DNA of 64,000 nt from Cryoendolithus antarcticus (GCA_002077065.1 NAJO01000008.1:372001-436000); one strand, 5' to 3'. Positions 43,043 to 54,504 are shown, counted from the first letter of the stretch. Notes: generated by a model from the letters alone, not told the origin. Numbers and translations are program-made.

Positions 43043-44139
43043 ATTCTTTGGCGGATCCTCCAGTCGCGTGGGCGCGTTTCGGCAGGGATCAGCTGTCGTG
43101 TTTCAACAGGGGGCCGTATGCAGGTGATGATCTCCAACCAACATACAGACGCTGTCAACAAACGTAACTCGCGCCGTCACATACAACAATACAGGTGGAT
43201 CAGGATGGAGGGACGATGTGAGAAGGAGTGTGTCAAGCCACCAAACGACACCGCATGGACCGTTGGCGATCTTCTCTCCTAGCCGACACGACTCCTCATG
43301 AACAAGCTTCGAGCATTGGCCGCGGAGAGTGAAATGATCATTATCTAGCACACAGCAACCGCTATCACTGAAACTCACAGCCAGGTGATGGTTCCAGATC
43401 CACGTGTCTGGCCGTCAACTATACAGTTACTTGAAGAACTCTGTGACTGCCTGCTTGCTTGCTTCCTCATAACTCCAGCAAGGCGCATTCAACATGTCTT
43501 CAGCAGCCTCGACGAAAGATGTACCTGACGGAATAGGACGGGGGCGCTCGGCACTAAGGTCCAAGATGCGCCGAATTGATTATTTCGAGATTCGGTTATC
43601 ACGGGAATGCGCCATCGCTTCTCGGCTGTCGTCGCTAGGTAGTGGTCTCGACCTGAATGGCTTTCCTTATCACAATTGTTCATGACCATTGCCTCTTGAG
43701 AAGTCGAATGCCCTGACAGCAAGACTCGCGTCATCATGGCATGCCAAACTCCGCCGTTTGTGCAATTACAGTGCACTCGAGACAGCGGCCGAAGAAGAGC
43801 GTTTCCGGCCGTCGGAACCCTTGCTGTTCTTGCTTCTACCCTACCCCACATGGACTTCCTTCACGTGGAGAGCAGTACAGTCAGCGACGTGGGGGACCGC
43901 TCATATGAACGAGCTCATACGTCCGTATTAATGTCGTCCGTATGAGTGCCCAAAAGATGACAGAGCCTCTACACATCCGCCCTGCTCCGAACTGCTCGTA
44001 AAGAACAGCTTCGTCGCTCGATCAACGTCTCAGCATCCCTACCTCCTAGCTTACCGATGAGCGTCGCCGATGCGCCCCCAGCGGCGGAAGTGTAAGCCAC
44101 CTTACAACCCACCACAACACTTGAGACACAAGTCTGACC
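43043..44139. other. intergenic, nothing coding seen
   Basis: 1.1 kb between divergent genes (coiled-coil protein minus, DAP1 plus). Small frames exist, such as 43494-43685 plus, without family signs. Confidence 0.4.
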
Positions 44140-44640
44140 ATGTCCTATCTCAACAGCGCCACGATAGCCACCCCCATAAACCTCGTCCTCTTCTCCCTCT
44201 TCGCACTCATAATCTACCTTCGCTTCCGGCCCTCCACCCCCGCCGCAACCCTCCCCACCGCCCCACCCGCAACAGTCTTCCGCGTCTTCACGCCCCCTCA
44301 GCTCCTCCCCTTCGATGGCCAGTCCAACAGGCCAGTCTACCTTGCCGTGCGTGGTAAAATCTTTGACGTCAGTCCCGGGAGGAACTTCTACGGTCCCGGC
44401 GGACCCTACGCCAACTTTGCGGGGAGGGATGCGAGTAGGGGTTTGGCGTGCGGGAGTTTCGACGCGGAGATGTTGACGGAGGATTTGCAGGGGCCGTTGG
44501 ATCGGTTGGAGGACTTGGGACAGGAGGAGATGGAGGCGCTGAGGGGGTGGGAGGAGAGGTTTGGGGAGAAGTATTTGGTTGTGGGGAAGCTGGTGCCTGT
44601 TGGGCATGCAGAGGCTGAGCCTGATGAGGAGAAGAAGTGA
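44140..44640 (+). CDS. DAP1: DAP1-like membrane-associated progesterone-receptor (cytochrome b5-like) protein
   Basis: Single exon, 166 residues. One N-terminal membrane span (INLVLFSLFALIIYLRF), then a cytochrome b5-like MAPR domain: FTPPQLLPFDGQ, PVYLAVRGKIFDVSPGRNFY, GPGGPYANFAGRDASRGLA with the Tyr residues that bind haem in this family, and a helical tail ending in acidic residues. Dap1 binds haem and supports the P450 Erg11 in sterol synthesis, and azole and DNA-damage tolerance, at the endoplasmic reticulum. Length and order are as usual for the family. Confidence 0.9.
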   Translation: MSYLNSATIATPINLVLFSLFALIIYLRFRPSTPAATLPTAPPATVFRVFTPPQLLPFDGQSNRPVYLAVRGKIFDVSPGRNFYGPGGPYANFAGRDASRGLACGSFDAEMLTEDLQGPLDRLEDLGQEEMEALRGWEERFGEKYLVVGKLVPVGHAEAEPDEEKK

Positions 44641-45403
44641 GAGAGGTCGTATGATCTGCTTGCTGCAGTCAGACGAGGATCAACGGGGTCTGCAGCCGAG
44701 TCTGGTAGGCGGGGCGTCGCTGTTAGCTTCACGACTTCGATGACGAAGCACTGTGGCAGCGGCTCACCTGCTCGGAGCCTGCTTTTATGAAGCGTACCTA
44801 TCTGGCCAAGTTGACTGCGACGGAGCTCACTTCCGTGCTCTGTCGTCTCACACGAGTGTCCAATGAGGTCCTCGTTCGGGATTCTAAGGTGACGTCTTTC
44901 AGTGCACTCAGTCACATTTTCTCCCAATGTCTGGAGGGCGTTCAGTGCCCTTGGCAATCTTACCGCAGGACTGGGCTACGGTATTGCTAGCTGGCGAGCG
45001 ATTGCTGGTCACTCCACCTTGGAGGTATAGCAGCTACTTGGAGTATCATCTCTCGGCATTACTAGCCGTTGCTACCTCCACCATGACTTTCTTGTCAGAG
45101 GTGTGGATGAGCACTCGGCTCTGGGGAGAAGCAAGACTATACCACCATCACGCTCTTTCCCTCAATGATATCAAGCTTGTTCCTGCCATGACTCATTATT
45201 TACGCTCAATTCGCTTTTTCTTTGCATGTATTTCGAGTTCACTCACATTGGTTTCATCGCTATCGTCGGGCTCTCAATAGGATCTTGTGCTGTCTACTGA
45301 CCTCTCCGACTACGACTCCACGACCACATCCAACATCGAAGAGTTCTTGAGAGTCGGGCTTCCACTAGCATTGCTACCGATCTCGCAACTAGCCGTTGCT
45401 ACC
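44641..45403. other. intergenic, possible 5' exon of the next gene
   Basis: 0.76 kb between DAP1 and the F-box gene. From 45281 the F-box frame is open upstream of its ATG behind a CAATAG that could be an intron acceptor, so an extra 5' exon is possible; none was pinned down. Confidence 0.35.
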
Positions 45404-46971
45404 ATGGTCTACTTCCGGCGACGTCAACGGAGGCACCCAAAGCCAAAGGCAACAGTGACTATTACCGATCTACCGGACGAGCTGATCCTTGATGTACTCA
45501 GCTATCTCGATATGGACAGTGTCCTCAAAGCACGAGTGTGCAACAAGCACTTGTTCTTTGTCTGTGGACAGGCTGTGCACACCAGGTTGAGGGTACTTTA
45601 CATCCACCCGACTAGGCTATCTCTTCGGCAAGCAGTGGCGATATGCAACTCTGCGTGGGCTGAGGGTATCAAGGAAGTCTGTCTGTTGGGGCGGGTGTTG
45701 TGGGACGACATGCTCACGGAGGCGAGAAATGCCAGGTATCTCTCAGCGGCTGATAGCCTCTGCCAGAGGTAGTATAGCGTAACTCACTGACAAACACCCA
45801 CAGACTGGTCGCCGGGGAGATCGATCCAGCTCGTGGCTATGGTACTAATAAGTTCAAGACCTGGCCGCCTACCATGCCTCCACTGGAGAAGACACGCGAT
45901 TCGGACTCTATGAAGCTCGTAGGGAGGTCGCCCAGCTTTGTGGAGTGTTACGACGTCCTGCTACGGGCATTGAGGAACCTGTCGAGCCTCCATGCCCTAT
46001 CTTTTGCGACGAGCTGCAGTCATACACCAGGGTTCAACCAAAGTTTGGAAAGCACTGCGCAGAGCCATGCGCTCGCATGCAGAAACAGTCCGAAACAACA
46101 GAGTCGAGTCAACGCTAGCCGTGACCGTGACTCACCCCGCTGGTGCGAGCTACATGCGCTATTCGCTATTCTCGCAAACAGCAGAGGAGCCTGCATCACC
46201 CTGCGAATCAGCGATGAGCTTCCCTTCGCCGCGCTGTTTGTCGACAAGCTCGGAAATGCGAAGTATAGGTATTTGACAAACAGTCTTGAACGGCTGGTGA
46301 CACTAGAGCTGCAGCTGCACGGCGGCCCATACGCTACCGAATGGCAGGGAATGTGCAGGCGGTTGCTGGAATCGACTCAAAATCTCGAGAACCTCTCTCT
46401 CAAGTACCAGCACGACTCTTCTCGTACGCATGCTGTTACGTGTGAGAGCCTAGCCAGCCTGTTCGACGAACCGGATAAACCGGATGTCCTACCTCGACTT
46501 AGGAGCTTCAAGATCGCCAGTCTGCTCCCTCGATATGATCGCGGCCGATGCTATCGCCCTCTACTTCAACAATTTGATATCGCTACTTTTCTCACGACAT
46601 ACCGCGAGACGCTTAGGAGCGTCGACTTCGACAGCGTTACCTTTGCCATGCCTTACCATTCCGACGAGAGCATCATAGACATCAATACTGTATCTCCGGT
46701 GCGGGCGTGCTTCGATGGGCTTTTCGAGCTCATAGATGCATGGAAGGGCGAAGGAAACCGCGGAGAGCACTTCCGCTGGAGAATCAATAGGTTCGGGCAA
46801 GATCCGAGGTGTAGGAAAGGCTTCGAGGCCACGTCATTGCACGTGTGTGCTTTCGATTGCGGAATGTATGCACCCAGGGAGCTGGACCGATGGACGACGA
46901 CGGAGATGGAGGACTTGGCAGCGAGTCGCGGTGCGGATTTGGATGAGGAAAGCCAGGATTGGACATTCTGA
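45404..46971 (+). CDS. F-box protein, target unknown
   Basis: Two exons, 45404-45735 and 45804-46971; 68 bp intron GTATCT to CCACAG, joining EARNA to RLVAGEIDPA; product 499 residues from ATG 45404. F-box near the N-terminus: VTITDLPDELILDVLSYLDM, DSVLKARVCNKHLFFVC. The remainder has Leu-rich stretches (SLERLVTLELQLHG, TQNLENLSLKYQHD, TLRSVDFDSVTFAM) like degenerate leucine-rich repeats used by fungal F-box proteins to hold substrates of SCF ubiquitin ligases. The frame upstream of the ATG encodes a hydrophobic stretch (VGLPLALLPISQLAVAT) and could be part of the protein if an upstream exon exists, which would make it membrane-anchored. Target unknown. Confidence 0.75.
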
Positions 46972-47449
46972 GGTTGAGGTCTAGTGGAGGGCCTGACTAC
47001 AGCAGGAGTGGCGAGAGCAGATGGCAAATCAAAAGTACTGTATCTTTGGAAATCGAACTCACTTCTCCGGGGAGTGCACACCGTTCCTGTGCATCTCTGA
47101 AAGCATCCATAGTAGTGATTAGACACGTAGCGACTTCGTGAGAAACACAGGTGCTGCCGTTCCCGAAGCTATTTCTTGAGAGTTGAGCCTCTCACGGGTA
47201 CAGTGACATGAAGCCTCGTTGCCATACCTTAGTCCTTGAGCGCATCAGCCATACCGCGAATTACCGGAGAGGCAGTGATGAAGGGAAATAGCCGGAAGGC
47301 ACATGATAGCGACGAATCAGTACGCCTTGGAGCGGTCACAAGTGGAACTTGGTGATTGATTACTTTTGCAATATTACATCTGCCGTATACTATCGTACTA
47401 CCTTATATTACTCTTCCAACCTCTTCCCATCATCTTTCTAACGATCCGT
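46972..47449. other. convergent intergenic, nothing seen
   Basis: Between the 3' ends of the F-box gene and the RDS1-like gene. AT-rich near 47360-47440, probably the 3' UTR of the latter. Confidence 0.4.
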
Positions 47450-49123
47450 TTACCCAGCCTGGAACACACCAAGCGCAACCACATGCGGGTTGATCATGCT
47501 CAGGTTGAAAGGCGTAAGGAACATATCACTGTCCGTGAGCGCCACAAAAGTGGTATCATTCACGATTCCAGACCCACCCTGGTACACCTCGCCAGCAGGC
47601 TGGTAAGTGAAACCCTGGTTCGGGCCAGTGATTGTAAGCGGTGTATAAGTCAGATTGAGCTGATTGGCCCAAGCGACGAACGTCGGCACGCCAGCGGAGG
47701 TCGACGTAACGTAGCTGTTGTTCGGTCCCACGGCGCTACCAGGCGCGTCCCAGAGGAAGCGGATCTGCTTCCCTGGGAAGGTGAGGGGCTCGGAGCGGTT
47801 GTGCGTGATGGCTGGGCCGCAACCGTAACCAGTAGCGTTCAAGTTGACGCAAGACTCATCAGCCGGGATATCGGTTGTCGCGGGGTCGGAGGTGCGGTTA
47901 CCGACGCGCTCCCAGTCCGCGGTGTCGTTAGCGGAGACGCGGTTGATGTTCGCCTGGTTCACGACGTGCAAAGCCGGGAAATTCTGCCACGCGAGACGAG
48001 TCGTGTTCTCGGGGCAGGAGCTGATGTAGGGTGCGAGGAATGTCCAGGCCCAGGATTGTGGGATGCCGGTCTCGAACCATACGCTCATTGGGTGCAGGCC
48101 GGACATTTGGCGGAAGATCATCTCCTGTCGGGCCTCAGTGGCAATGGACTGAGCGAGGAGCTGACCAACCTCGCGGGAGTCGAGGTGGTTGATGAAGCCC
48201 CAGACGCCAGACTCGCCCCAGCGGGTGAGGATCTGGTTGAAGTCGACGAACTCGCGGACGTTCTTGTAGGGATAGTCGTAGGTGCACTGGGGTGGTGCTG
48301 TCTCGCCGAGCATGTTTGTCAAGAGGGTGGCGTGGCCTTGCTCTTGCTGGGCCATGAAGGAAATGAGCGCCATATCCTCTGTACTGAGGCCGGCAGCAGC
48401 AAAGTCCTCCTCGCTGAAGATGGCGAGGGCGTTATTGAAGCTGTCTAGCTCAATCCACTCCTGGTACAGTCCAAGGGTGATGGACTCGTAGTCGAAGTCG
48501 CTCTCCACCATGTAGCGCGGCAGGCTACCATTGGTACCGAGACCGCCGGCGGGAGTGTAGGGTGCAGCCTCCTGCTTTTGGAGCTTGCCATTGGTGTTGT
48601 AGTATGTGGCAGTCGGGTTTGGCGGCAGTGTGCCGACACTTACGGCTGCAGGACTGTTGCTCACGGCGCCGGTCGTGGTAGGCGAGCCGCTGAAGGGGCC
48701 GTGTGATGTAGCTCCAGTTGGGTATGAGCTGCGCTGAGTGGCTGCGGCGCCAGACTCGGTCCCGCTGGGTGCTACAGTGTGAATTGCTGGCACTGCTGAG
48801 TCGGGGCCAAAGGGTGGCGTTGGCAGCGGTGTGATTGGCGACGGCGTGTAGCTGCCGAAGGTGGCATCGGCATTGCTGTAGCCGCCGAGGTTGCCAGACT
48901 GGTTCTCAGCGTATGGTGTGACGCTGGTACCGGGTGCTGCTGTTGTTGGCGTTACGAGCGTCAATGCAGTGCCCGAAGACACGCAGTGGGCGCCACCGGG
49001 GTACTGGTGTGCTGGATTGCAAGCGTAGGACGCCGATGAGTGGTGTCCGTACTGCTGAGGTGCAGGTGCCGCAGCAACGAGGCCAGTGGCCACCGCGCTG
49101 GTCAAGAGCGTCTTGGTATACAT
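47450..49123 (-). CDS. RDS1-like secreted protein with ferritin-like domain
   Basis: Single exon; ATG 49123 (MYTKTLLTSAVATGLVAAAP) gives a clear signal peptide and 557 residues, whereas the longer frame to 49180 would mask it. A Ser/Thr/Pro-rich linker spans about residues 30-190. Then a ferritin-like helical domain: SDFDYESITLGLYQEWIELD, MALISFMAQQEQGHATLLTN with the Glu/His pair, and SIATEARQEMIFRQM. This order is typical of fungal RDS1-type stress proteins (first described in S. pombe as responsive to nutrient and stress signals). Metal binding is implied by the fold but not shown. Several N-glycosylation sites (NTT, NDT, NRS, NLT) agree with secretion. Confidence 0.85.
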   Translation of the reverse strand: MYTKTLLTSAVATGLVAAAPAPQQYGHHSSASYACNPAHQYPGGAHCVSSGTALTLVTPTTAAPGTSVTPYAENQSGNLGGYSNADATFGSYTPSPITPLPTPPFGPDSAVPAIHTVAPSGTESGAAATQRSSYPTGATSHGPFSGSPTTTGAVSNSPAAVSVGTLPPNPTATYYNTNGKLQKQEAAPYTPAGGLGTNGSLPRYMVESDFDYESITLGLYQEWIELDSFNNALAIFSEEDFAAAGLSTEDMALISFMAQQEQGHATLLTNMLGETAPPQCTYDYPYKNVREFVDFNQILTRWGESGVWGFINHLDSREVGQLLAQSIATEARQEMIFRQMSGLHPMSVWFETGIPQSWAWTFLAPYISSCPENTTRLAWQNFPALHVVNQANINRVSANDTADWERVGNRTSDPATTDIPADESCVNLNATGYGCGPAITHNRSEPLTFPGKQIRFLWDAPGSAVGPNNSYVTSTSAGVPTFVAWANQLNLTYTPLTITGPNQGFTYQPAGEVYQGGSGIVNDTTFVALTDSDMFLTPFNLSMINPHVVALGVFQAG

Positions 49124-50486
49124 CTTGGTGGTTGAGATGGAAGATAAATATCCGGTGTGAAGAAGGAAATGCGAACTCACCTACCTATATGCATGAGGGG
49201 CAAAGCGGGTACCGCAACGAGTGCCGTCGCCGCGTTGGAGCGTCATGGTCACAGAGTTTTGTGCTCGGTATGTCGACAACATGATCTCATCGTTATTAAG
49301 GTATGAACGAGATCCTGGCCAGCGCGCCGGCGTACAGACCGTGCGGCGAGATCCCGTCCCCACAGCGAATTGGGTGGAGCGCGAAGCACCGGGTAGTGAC
49401 AACGCGTTTGCGGAGGCTCTGCATGTATCGACAGGTACCGCGGATGGAGGTGCATCTGAGGTCGTACAGCTTCTGTTCGCCACCGAAGCGATCTCAGCCA
49501 TCTCGTCCCTGGGGAAAGCGCACATTCCGTCGTTTTGGTTCTGTTCCTGACGAGTCATGGGCAGCAATATGGCGGCGGTAGGTCGAACCACGATCCTAGG
49601 GCATGAAGAGGCGAACCTGAAGTTGAGCCGTCACTTCATCGTCATGACTTCTATGGGCCGCTCTTACCGCTTTCAGCTAGTGCGGCTCTCCGTTGCTTCC
49701 GATCTTCGAACCTTGCCCTCTTCCTTGCGTCGCATCACCGCCAAGCCTCTCATACATGTATCCACCGACTTGCCCGGCAGTCACTTCACCACGGAGGCAT
49801 CGCCACTGGGTTGGTGTTCGGCACCAGCCATAAATCTCAAGTGCTTAGTAAAGCATGAGGAACCCGGCCCCGACTGTCTTGCTGATCGGAGAAACGACCA
49901 CCTCCCCATGTCGTACCCAGTATATGCAGCTCATCGTTGCGGACACAACCCGTAACCTTGCCCTAGATGTATGTCACCCAAAGCTTGGTTATTCAAATCG
50001 CTGAATCCGCAAACAAAACAAGCTTCACCGGCATATGACTATTGACTCTTGCATACGCAATGCACCATACTCGTCACAGAATGCCTGTGATGGCATGCCT
50101 GCTTCCGCAGACTACGAAGTGAAGACCAGATCCCAGATCTGCCTCAGCCGCCACCCGATCAGTGACATCCTGCTGGAACGTCACTCGTTGTGTCTAGAAT
50201 GTCTATGGGTGATCGCCATCCATGTTGCGGGGGAGCTGCAACACAGGTGGATGAGGCTGACTGGTAGGTGAGTCGTTGCATTGTTCCGTTAGAAGGTCAC
50301 TGTGCTGAACGCGCAAGCTAGGTCGTGTGGGTGGCGAAGAACGCGAGGTATATGTGGGAAGTGACATGCCAGTACGTAGTATGATATGCCGTGCAACCGC
50401 AGGACAACAAAAACGCCTGTCGGATCTGCGCAAGCTGCATATCACTATCTGCAGCGTGCTGCTAAGGAATTCGGTGTATATCAGAT
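49124..50486. other. long intergenic, nothing coding seen
   Basis: 1.36 kb between the RDS1-like start and the 3' end of LYS2. Frames such as 49557-49955 plus (132 residues) have no domain or codon pattern that convinces. RDS1-like promoter presumed at the left side. Confidence 0.4.
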
Positions 50487-53400
50487 CTATGAAGCCCCTC
50501 CTCGTCCACCGACATTATTCAGCGCCTCGACTTGCACCTTAGTCATCTCGATGGCAGGCAGCTTGCCGCTCGTTGGCGCTGCCATGAAACCTCGCGCGAC
50601 CAAGAAGGCCAGGTAGGTTCCAACAGCATCTTTTGTCACCCCAGCAGGTCCCGAAGTCTTCTCCATCGTATCGCCATATACCTGCAGCGCTTTCTGTGCA
50701 TTGGTAGCATCCAGGTTCGGCGCGATGGTAGAGTCCGGCAGACTCGTAGTGACCATATGGTACAACCCTAGCAACGCAAGCTCCTCCTTCGCGCCGCCAG
50801 CTTCGACATACAGCTCCACTTTCTTCTTCCAGCTATCATAGCTTTCTTGTGGCACATCATACCCATACCCCTGCAGCGTACCCAAGTAGTCATTCATCGT
50901 CAATCTCGGATGAGCTTCCACATGCGCCACAGTCCCCTTCTCGCCATGCATTGACATAGCGAGAACTAACTTAGCCACATGTGGTACCGGCACCATATTG
51001 ATGGTATTACTGACATCCGGTCGACTGCCGATCTGGACGCAGCCCTTGAGCATCCGCACGAGGAAGTCGTCGGTATTGCTCACGCCTGTCTTGGCGTCGC
51101 CCATCACGTAGCCGGACCGCAGGATCACGGCGTCTAGCCCACGTTTGCTGGCTTCGCGGATGATCTGCTCGGAGACCCATTTCGTTTGGCCGTAGCCTGT
51201 TCCTAGACCTTGGCGCGAGGAGGATAAGTCATCGCTCTCGGAAATGGACCTGCCGTCTGCTGACTGCTGCACGAATGCCTGCGTGTCGAGTGCACTAGTG
51301 GAGGAGATGAAGGACAGACGCTTGGGTCTGCCGATAGCGCAGAGCTTGATGGCTTCGAGAGTGCTTTGTACGTTCGCGGCTTTGAGATTCTCATACGGTA
51401 GCAGCCAGTGTACACGTGCACCATTGTGGATGATGAGCTCGACTTCTTGTGCCAGCCGGTCGTAGACCTTGTCGTCGAGACCGAGTCTGGGCTTCTCGAG
51501 ATCACCTACAACAATCTCGAGGTTGCCTTCAGTCTCCCACCAATCTTGCCAGAGACCATAGGCCGTACAAGTCTGCTTCACGCGTTTGAGTCCATCCACA
51601 GTATTGCGAGCTCTGACGTGGGCGAAGACGTGCTGTGGTGGATTACGCATCATGGCAGCGTGTAGGACGTAAGCGCCCAGAAACCCGGTCACACCAGTGA
51701 GGAGGATATTGACGCCGTTCTGTGGCTTGAGTGGACCAGTTGTATCATAGTGTTCCTCCAATTTCTCAATCTGAATCAGCGAATCATTCGCATAGTCCTC
51801 AGGCTGCTCCTCATCACCTGCTACAGCGTCAAGTCGTAGATCGACAGGGTTGAGCGAGCGGTCGATGAATTGTGCTACCTTCTGCAATGTCGGCTCTCGC
51901 GTCATGAGATGCATCGGTATGTTAACGCCCACGAATGCCTTGTTGATCTTCGGTACGATCTGCACCGTCATGATGCTGTTGCCTCCCATGTCGAAGAAGC
52001 TGGCATCCCTCTTTAGCGACTCTGCTGGCAATCCGAGGTACTTCGCCCAGATGTCTGCCAACTTTGCCTCTGTGTCAGTGCGTGCAGCCACATCGGACGC
52101 GCTCGAAACATTGCCTAGCAGGTCTGCTGCCTCTGGGAATGGTAATGCACGCTTGTCAACCTTGCCATTAGGTGTAAGAGGGAATCTCAGCATTGGTATG
52201 AATAGCGTTGGTATCGCATAAGACGCCAACTTGCTCTTCAGTAGCTCACGGACATCTTTTGTCAATTTGTCGAACATTTGAAGTCTGCTTCTCAACGGTA
52301 TGTCTCCTTCTGCGACCGGAGTGGACGTCCCTGGGCTCTGCTGTTCCGTCCACGACCGCCAAGTCTGCAGATCTGGAACATAGTATGACACGAGAATCTG
52401 CTCCTCGTTGTGATCTCGCTTCACCAGTGTTACGTTCTCGCGTATCAGAGGATGCTTGCTGAGATGGGTATCGATCTCGCCAAGCTCGATCCGAAACCCT
52501 CGAATCTTGACTTGGTCGTCCGCACGCCCGACACACTCTACGTTGCCATCTGGCATGTATCTCCCGAGGTCGCCGGACCGGTACATGCGATCTCGTGGAC
52601 CGAGATAGCACTCACGCCAGGGCTCGCTCTTGCCCGCCGCCTGTACTCGTCTCTGGTCCTCGTCGATCCACCGCTGTTCGTCCACAAACCAGTTGCGGAC
52701 GAACTTCTCGGTACTTTTCTGCTCATCGCCCAGGTAAGACTCTGCGAGCCCACCAGCTCGCACATAGATCTCGCCAATATCACCGACAGCACTCTGCTTA
52801 CCAAGCTGATCGCCTTCTCGACCAACAACCAGAAGCTGTACGTCCAGCATGCCTTTGCCTGCAGGGATGACATCTCCCATGGAGTCTAAGAAGTGTGCAT
52901 CCTCTGTTACACTTGGGATCTCATAGTACGACACCGCTCGTTGCGTCTCTGTCGTACCATACATATTCTTGATCCTGCAATTCGGCGCAAGTTGCTGTAA
53001 TCGCTTACAGTCACGCTTGAGCAGAATGTCGCCTACGAAGAACGCATTCCGCAGCGTCTCGATCTTCGGCTCAGTCGAGCCTAGCATGATCTGACCCATT
53101 GCGGGCGTCAGATGTGTCACTGTGATCTTGTTCGTTGAAGTCCAGCTAGCCAGTCGATCGAATGTGATGTCTTCAGCAGGTGGCACAACAAGGGTAGCGC
53201 CGAGAAACAGAGGAGTGAAGATGTCTCTTTGTATGGGATCGTGTGCGATACCTGATAACATGCTGAATCGTTCCTTCTCAGTCATACCAAATCGCTCGGC
53301 CATCCAGGGAAAGTAGTATGCGAGTGAGTAGTGCCGACCTTTGACACCTTTCGGACGACCCTCTGATCCAGATGTGAACGACAACGTAGGAGTGCTGTCA

Positions 53401-53999
53401 GGTCCAACAACAACGCCAGGTAGCTCGGCCTTCTTCGACAGCTGCGGTTGAAAGATGTCGACTCCAGCATTGTTGCTACCACGCAAAGTGCCATCGTCTT
53501 GCAACTGCAGCGCTGGCACTTCGGTGCGTATCTGCAGCGTCGAGCTGATGAAGTCACGCACGGTGCTACTCAAAGGGCCGGCCTCCTGTGTAGCTTTCTC
53601 GATCACTACAAGTGCCCTTGGTCTTGCAACGTCGAGATAGATGATCTGACGATCCGCTGGGTACAGAGGATCGATCACACTGAACGTAGCTCCAGCTTTC
53701 AGCGTGCCCATGACAGCAACGACGAGGTCAACGCCTCGGTGTGAGTAGAGCATGACAACCTCGCCGCGTTGAACGCCTTTGGACACCAGGTGGTGTGCCA
53801 GTATATTTGATGCCTCATTGATCTGCTGGTACGTGAACGCTCGTTCTGGTGATGTCGATGTAGCTGTTTCGATTACGCATTCTCTCAATGGATGGGCCTT
53901 AGCATTGGCCGCGAATATTTCGTGAATGGCACCGCGATAGTCAGACCAGTGGAGATCCGATGTTGGGTCCGGTCGAACGTCGTCTGATGAGAGAGCCAT
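50487..53999 (-). CDS. LYS2: L-2-aminoadipate reductase, lacking the usual N-terminal domain
   Basis: Single exon, 1170 residues from ATG 53999. Adenylation domain: LSFTSGSEGRPKGVKG, NMYGTTETQRAVSYY, GDLGRYMPDGNVECVGRADD, NGKVDKRALPF. Carrier domain about residue 690: ASFFDMGGNSIMTVQI with the phosphopantetheine Ser. Thioester reductase domain: NILLTGVTGFLGAYVL, FISSTSALDTQAF, GYGQTKWVSEQIIREA, LRSGYVMGDAKTG. It reduces aminoadipate to its semialdehyde in fungal lysine synthesis and needs a phosphopantetheinyl transferase. Typical fungal proteins are about 1400 residues with a condensation-like N-terminal part; here the protein starts where that part normally ends (PDPTSDLHWSDYRGAIHEIF). The upstream sequence has a TACTAAAC and GTGAGT but no coding sequence that could supply the missing part, so it is a short form or a paralog. 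Confidence 0.9.
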   Translation of the reverse strand: MALSSDDVRPDPTSDLHWSDYRGAIHEIFAANAKAHPLRECVIETATSTSPERAFTYQQINEASNILAHHLVSKGVQRGEVVMLYSHRGVDLVVAVMGTLKAGATFSVIDPLYPADRQIIYLDVARPRALVVIEKATQEAGPLSSTVRDFISSTLQIRTEVPALQLQDDGTLRGSNNAGVDIFQPQLSKKAELPGVVVGPDSTPTLSFTSGSEGRPKGVKGRHYSLAYYFPWMAERFGMTEKERFSMLSGIAHDPIQRDIFTPLFLGATLVVPPAEDITFDRLASWTSTNKITVTHLTPAMGQIMLGSTEPKIETLRNAFFVGDILLKRDCKRLQQLAPNCRIKNMYGTTETQRAVSYYEIPSVTEDAHFLDSMGDVIPAGKGMLDVQLLVVGREGDQLGKQSAVGDIGEIYVRAGGLAESYLGDEQKSTEKFVRNWFVDEQRWIDEDQRRVQAAGKSEPWRECYLGPRDRMYRSGDLGRYMPDGNVECVGRADDQVKIRGFRIELGEIDTHLSKHPLIRENVTLVKRDHNEEQILVSYYVPDLQTWRSWTEQQSPGTSTPVAEGDIPLRSRLQMFDKLTKDVRELLKSKLASYAIPTLFIPMLRFPLTPNGKVDKRALPFPEAADLLGNVSSASDVAARTDTEAKLADIWAKYLGLPAESLKRDASFFDMGGNSIMTVQIVPKINKAFVGVNIPMHLMTREPTLQKVAQFIDRSLNPVDLRLDAVAGDEEQPEDYANDSLIQIEKLEEHYDTTGPLKPQNGVNILLTGVTGFLGAYVLHAAMMRNPPQHVFAHVRARNTVDGLKRVKQTCTAYGLWQDWWETEGNLEIVVGDLEKPRLGLDDKVYDRLAQEVELIIHNGARVHWLLPYENLKAANVQSTLEAIKLCAIGRPKRLSFISSTSALDTQAFVQQSADGRSISESDDLSSSRQGLGTGYGQTKWVSEQIIREASKRGLDAVILRSGYVMGDAKTGVSNTDDFLVRMLKGCVQIGSRPDVSNTINMVPVPHVAKLVLAMSMHGEKGTVAHVEAHPRLTMNDYLGTLQGYGYDVPQESYDSWKKKVELYVEAGGAKEELALLGLYHMVTTSLPDSTIAPNLDATNAQKALQVYGDTMEKTSGPAGVTKDAVGTYLAFLVARGFMAAPTSGKLPAIEMTKVQVEALNNVGGRGGAS

Positions 54000-54504
54000 A
54001 TCGAGGTCGCGCTCCAAGTGGTTTGGAGAGGTTTAGTATCAACCACAGAAGAAACTGTTGTTCTTCTTGAGACTCACATGCGAAGACTCACTTAGTGCCA
54101 AGAAGTCTGACCATTTGAGTTATGACGGACTGGATATCGTTCGGATCATGATCTCATATCACAGCGAGTATCGTAATCAAAAGAGAGCAATTGACTTTCC
54201 ACATACCCTCTACGCAGTAAGTATCGTACAGCCTTGTCATTTCTAGACCTCGAGCCTCAGGCTGCCTTTTCACATTTCGCACAAGCATGCAGTAGCTCAG
54301 CGCTAGCACACCGGCAAGAGCCCCGAGCGGTCCGCGTGCTGGGATGTGCTGGCTCGCGTGGCTTCATTCGCTACCTGCATCACCGTCAGGCTGCATGTCG
54401 TTACACCGTATTACCGTCATTTGTACCTCCGCTCGTAGCTCTTCGACTCTCTCAGATTGCAAGAGCTGAACCACAGGCATGTGACCCAGGATCTGTGAAC
54501 AACG
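54000..54504. promoter_or_regulatory. divergent promoter region
   Basis: 0.5 kb between LYS2 (minus) and the RBR ligase (plus). GTGAGT (twice, about 54075-54095 on the minus strand) and TACTAAAC (about 54030) suggest a LYS2 5' UTR intron. No gene seen. Confidence 0.4.

Noticed and set aside
47366..48448. 360-residue plus-strand open frame
   Set aside because: Antisense to the RDS1-like ferritin-domain gene; no independent signature.
49557..49955. 132-residue plus-strand frame in the RDS1-LYS2 gap
   Set aside because: No domain, no coding-like third-position bias, composition like translated non-coding DNA.
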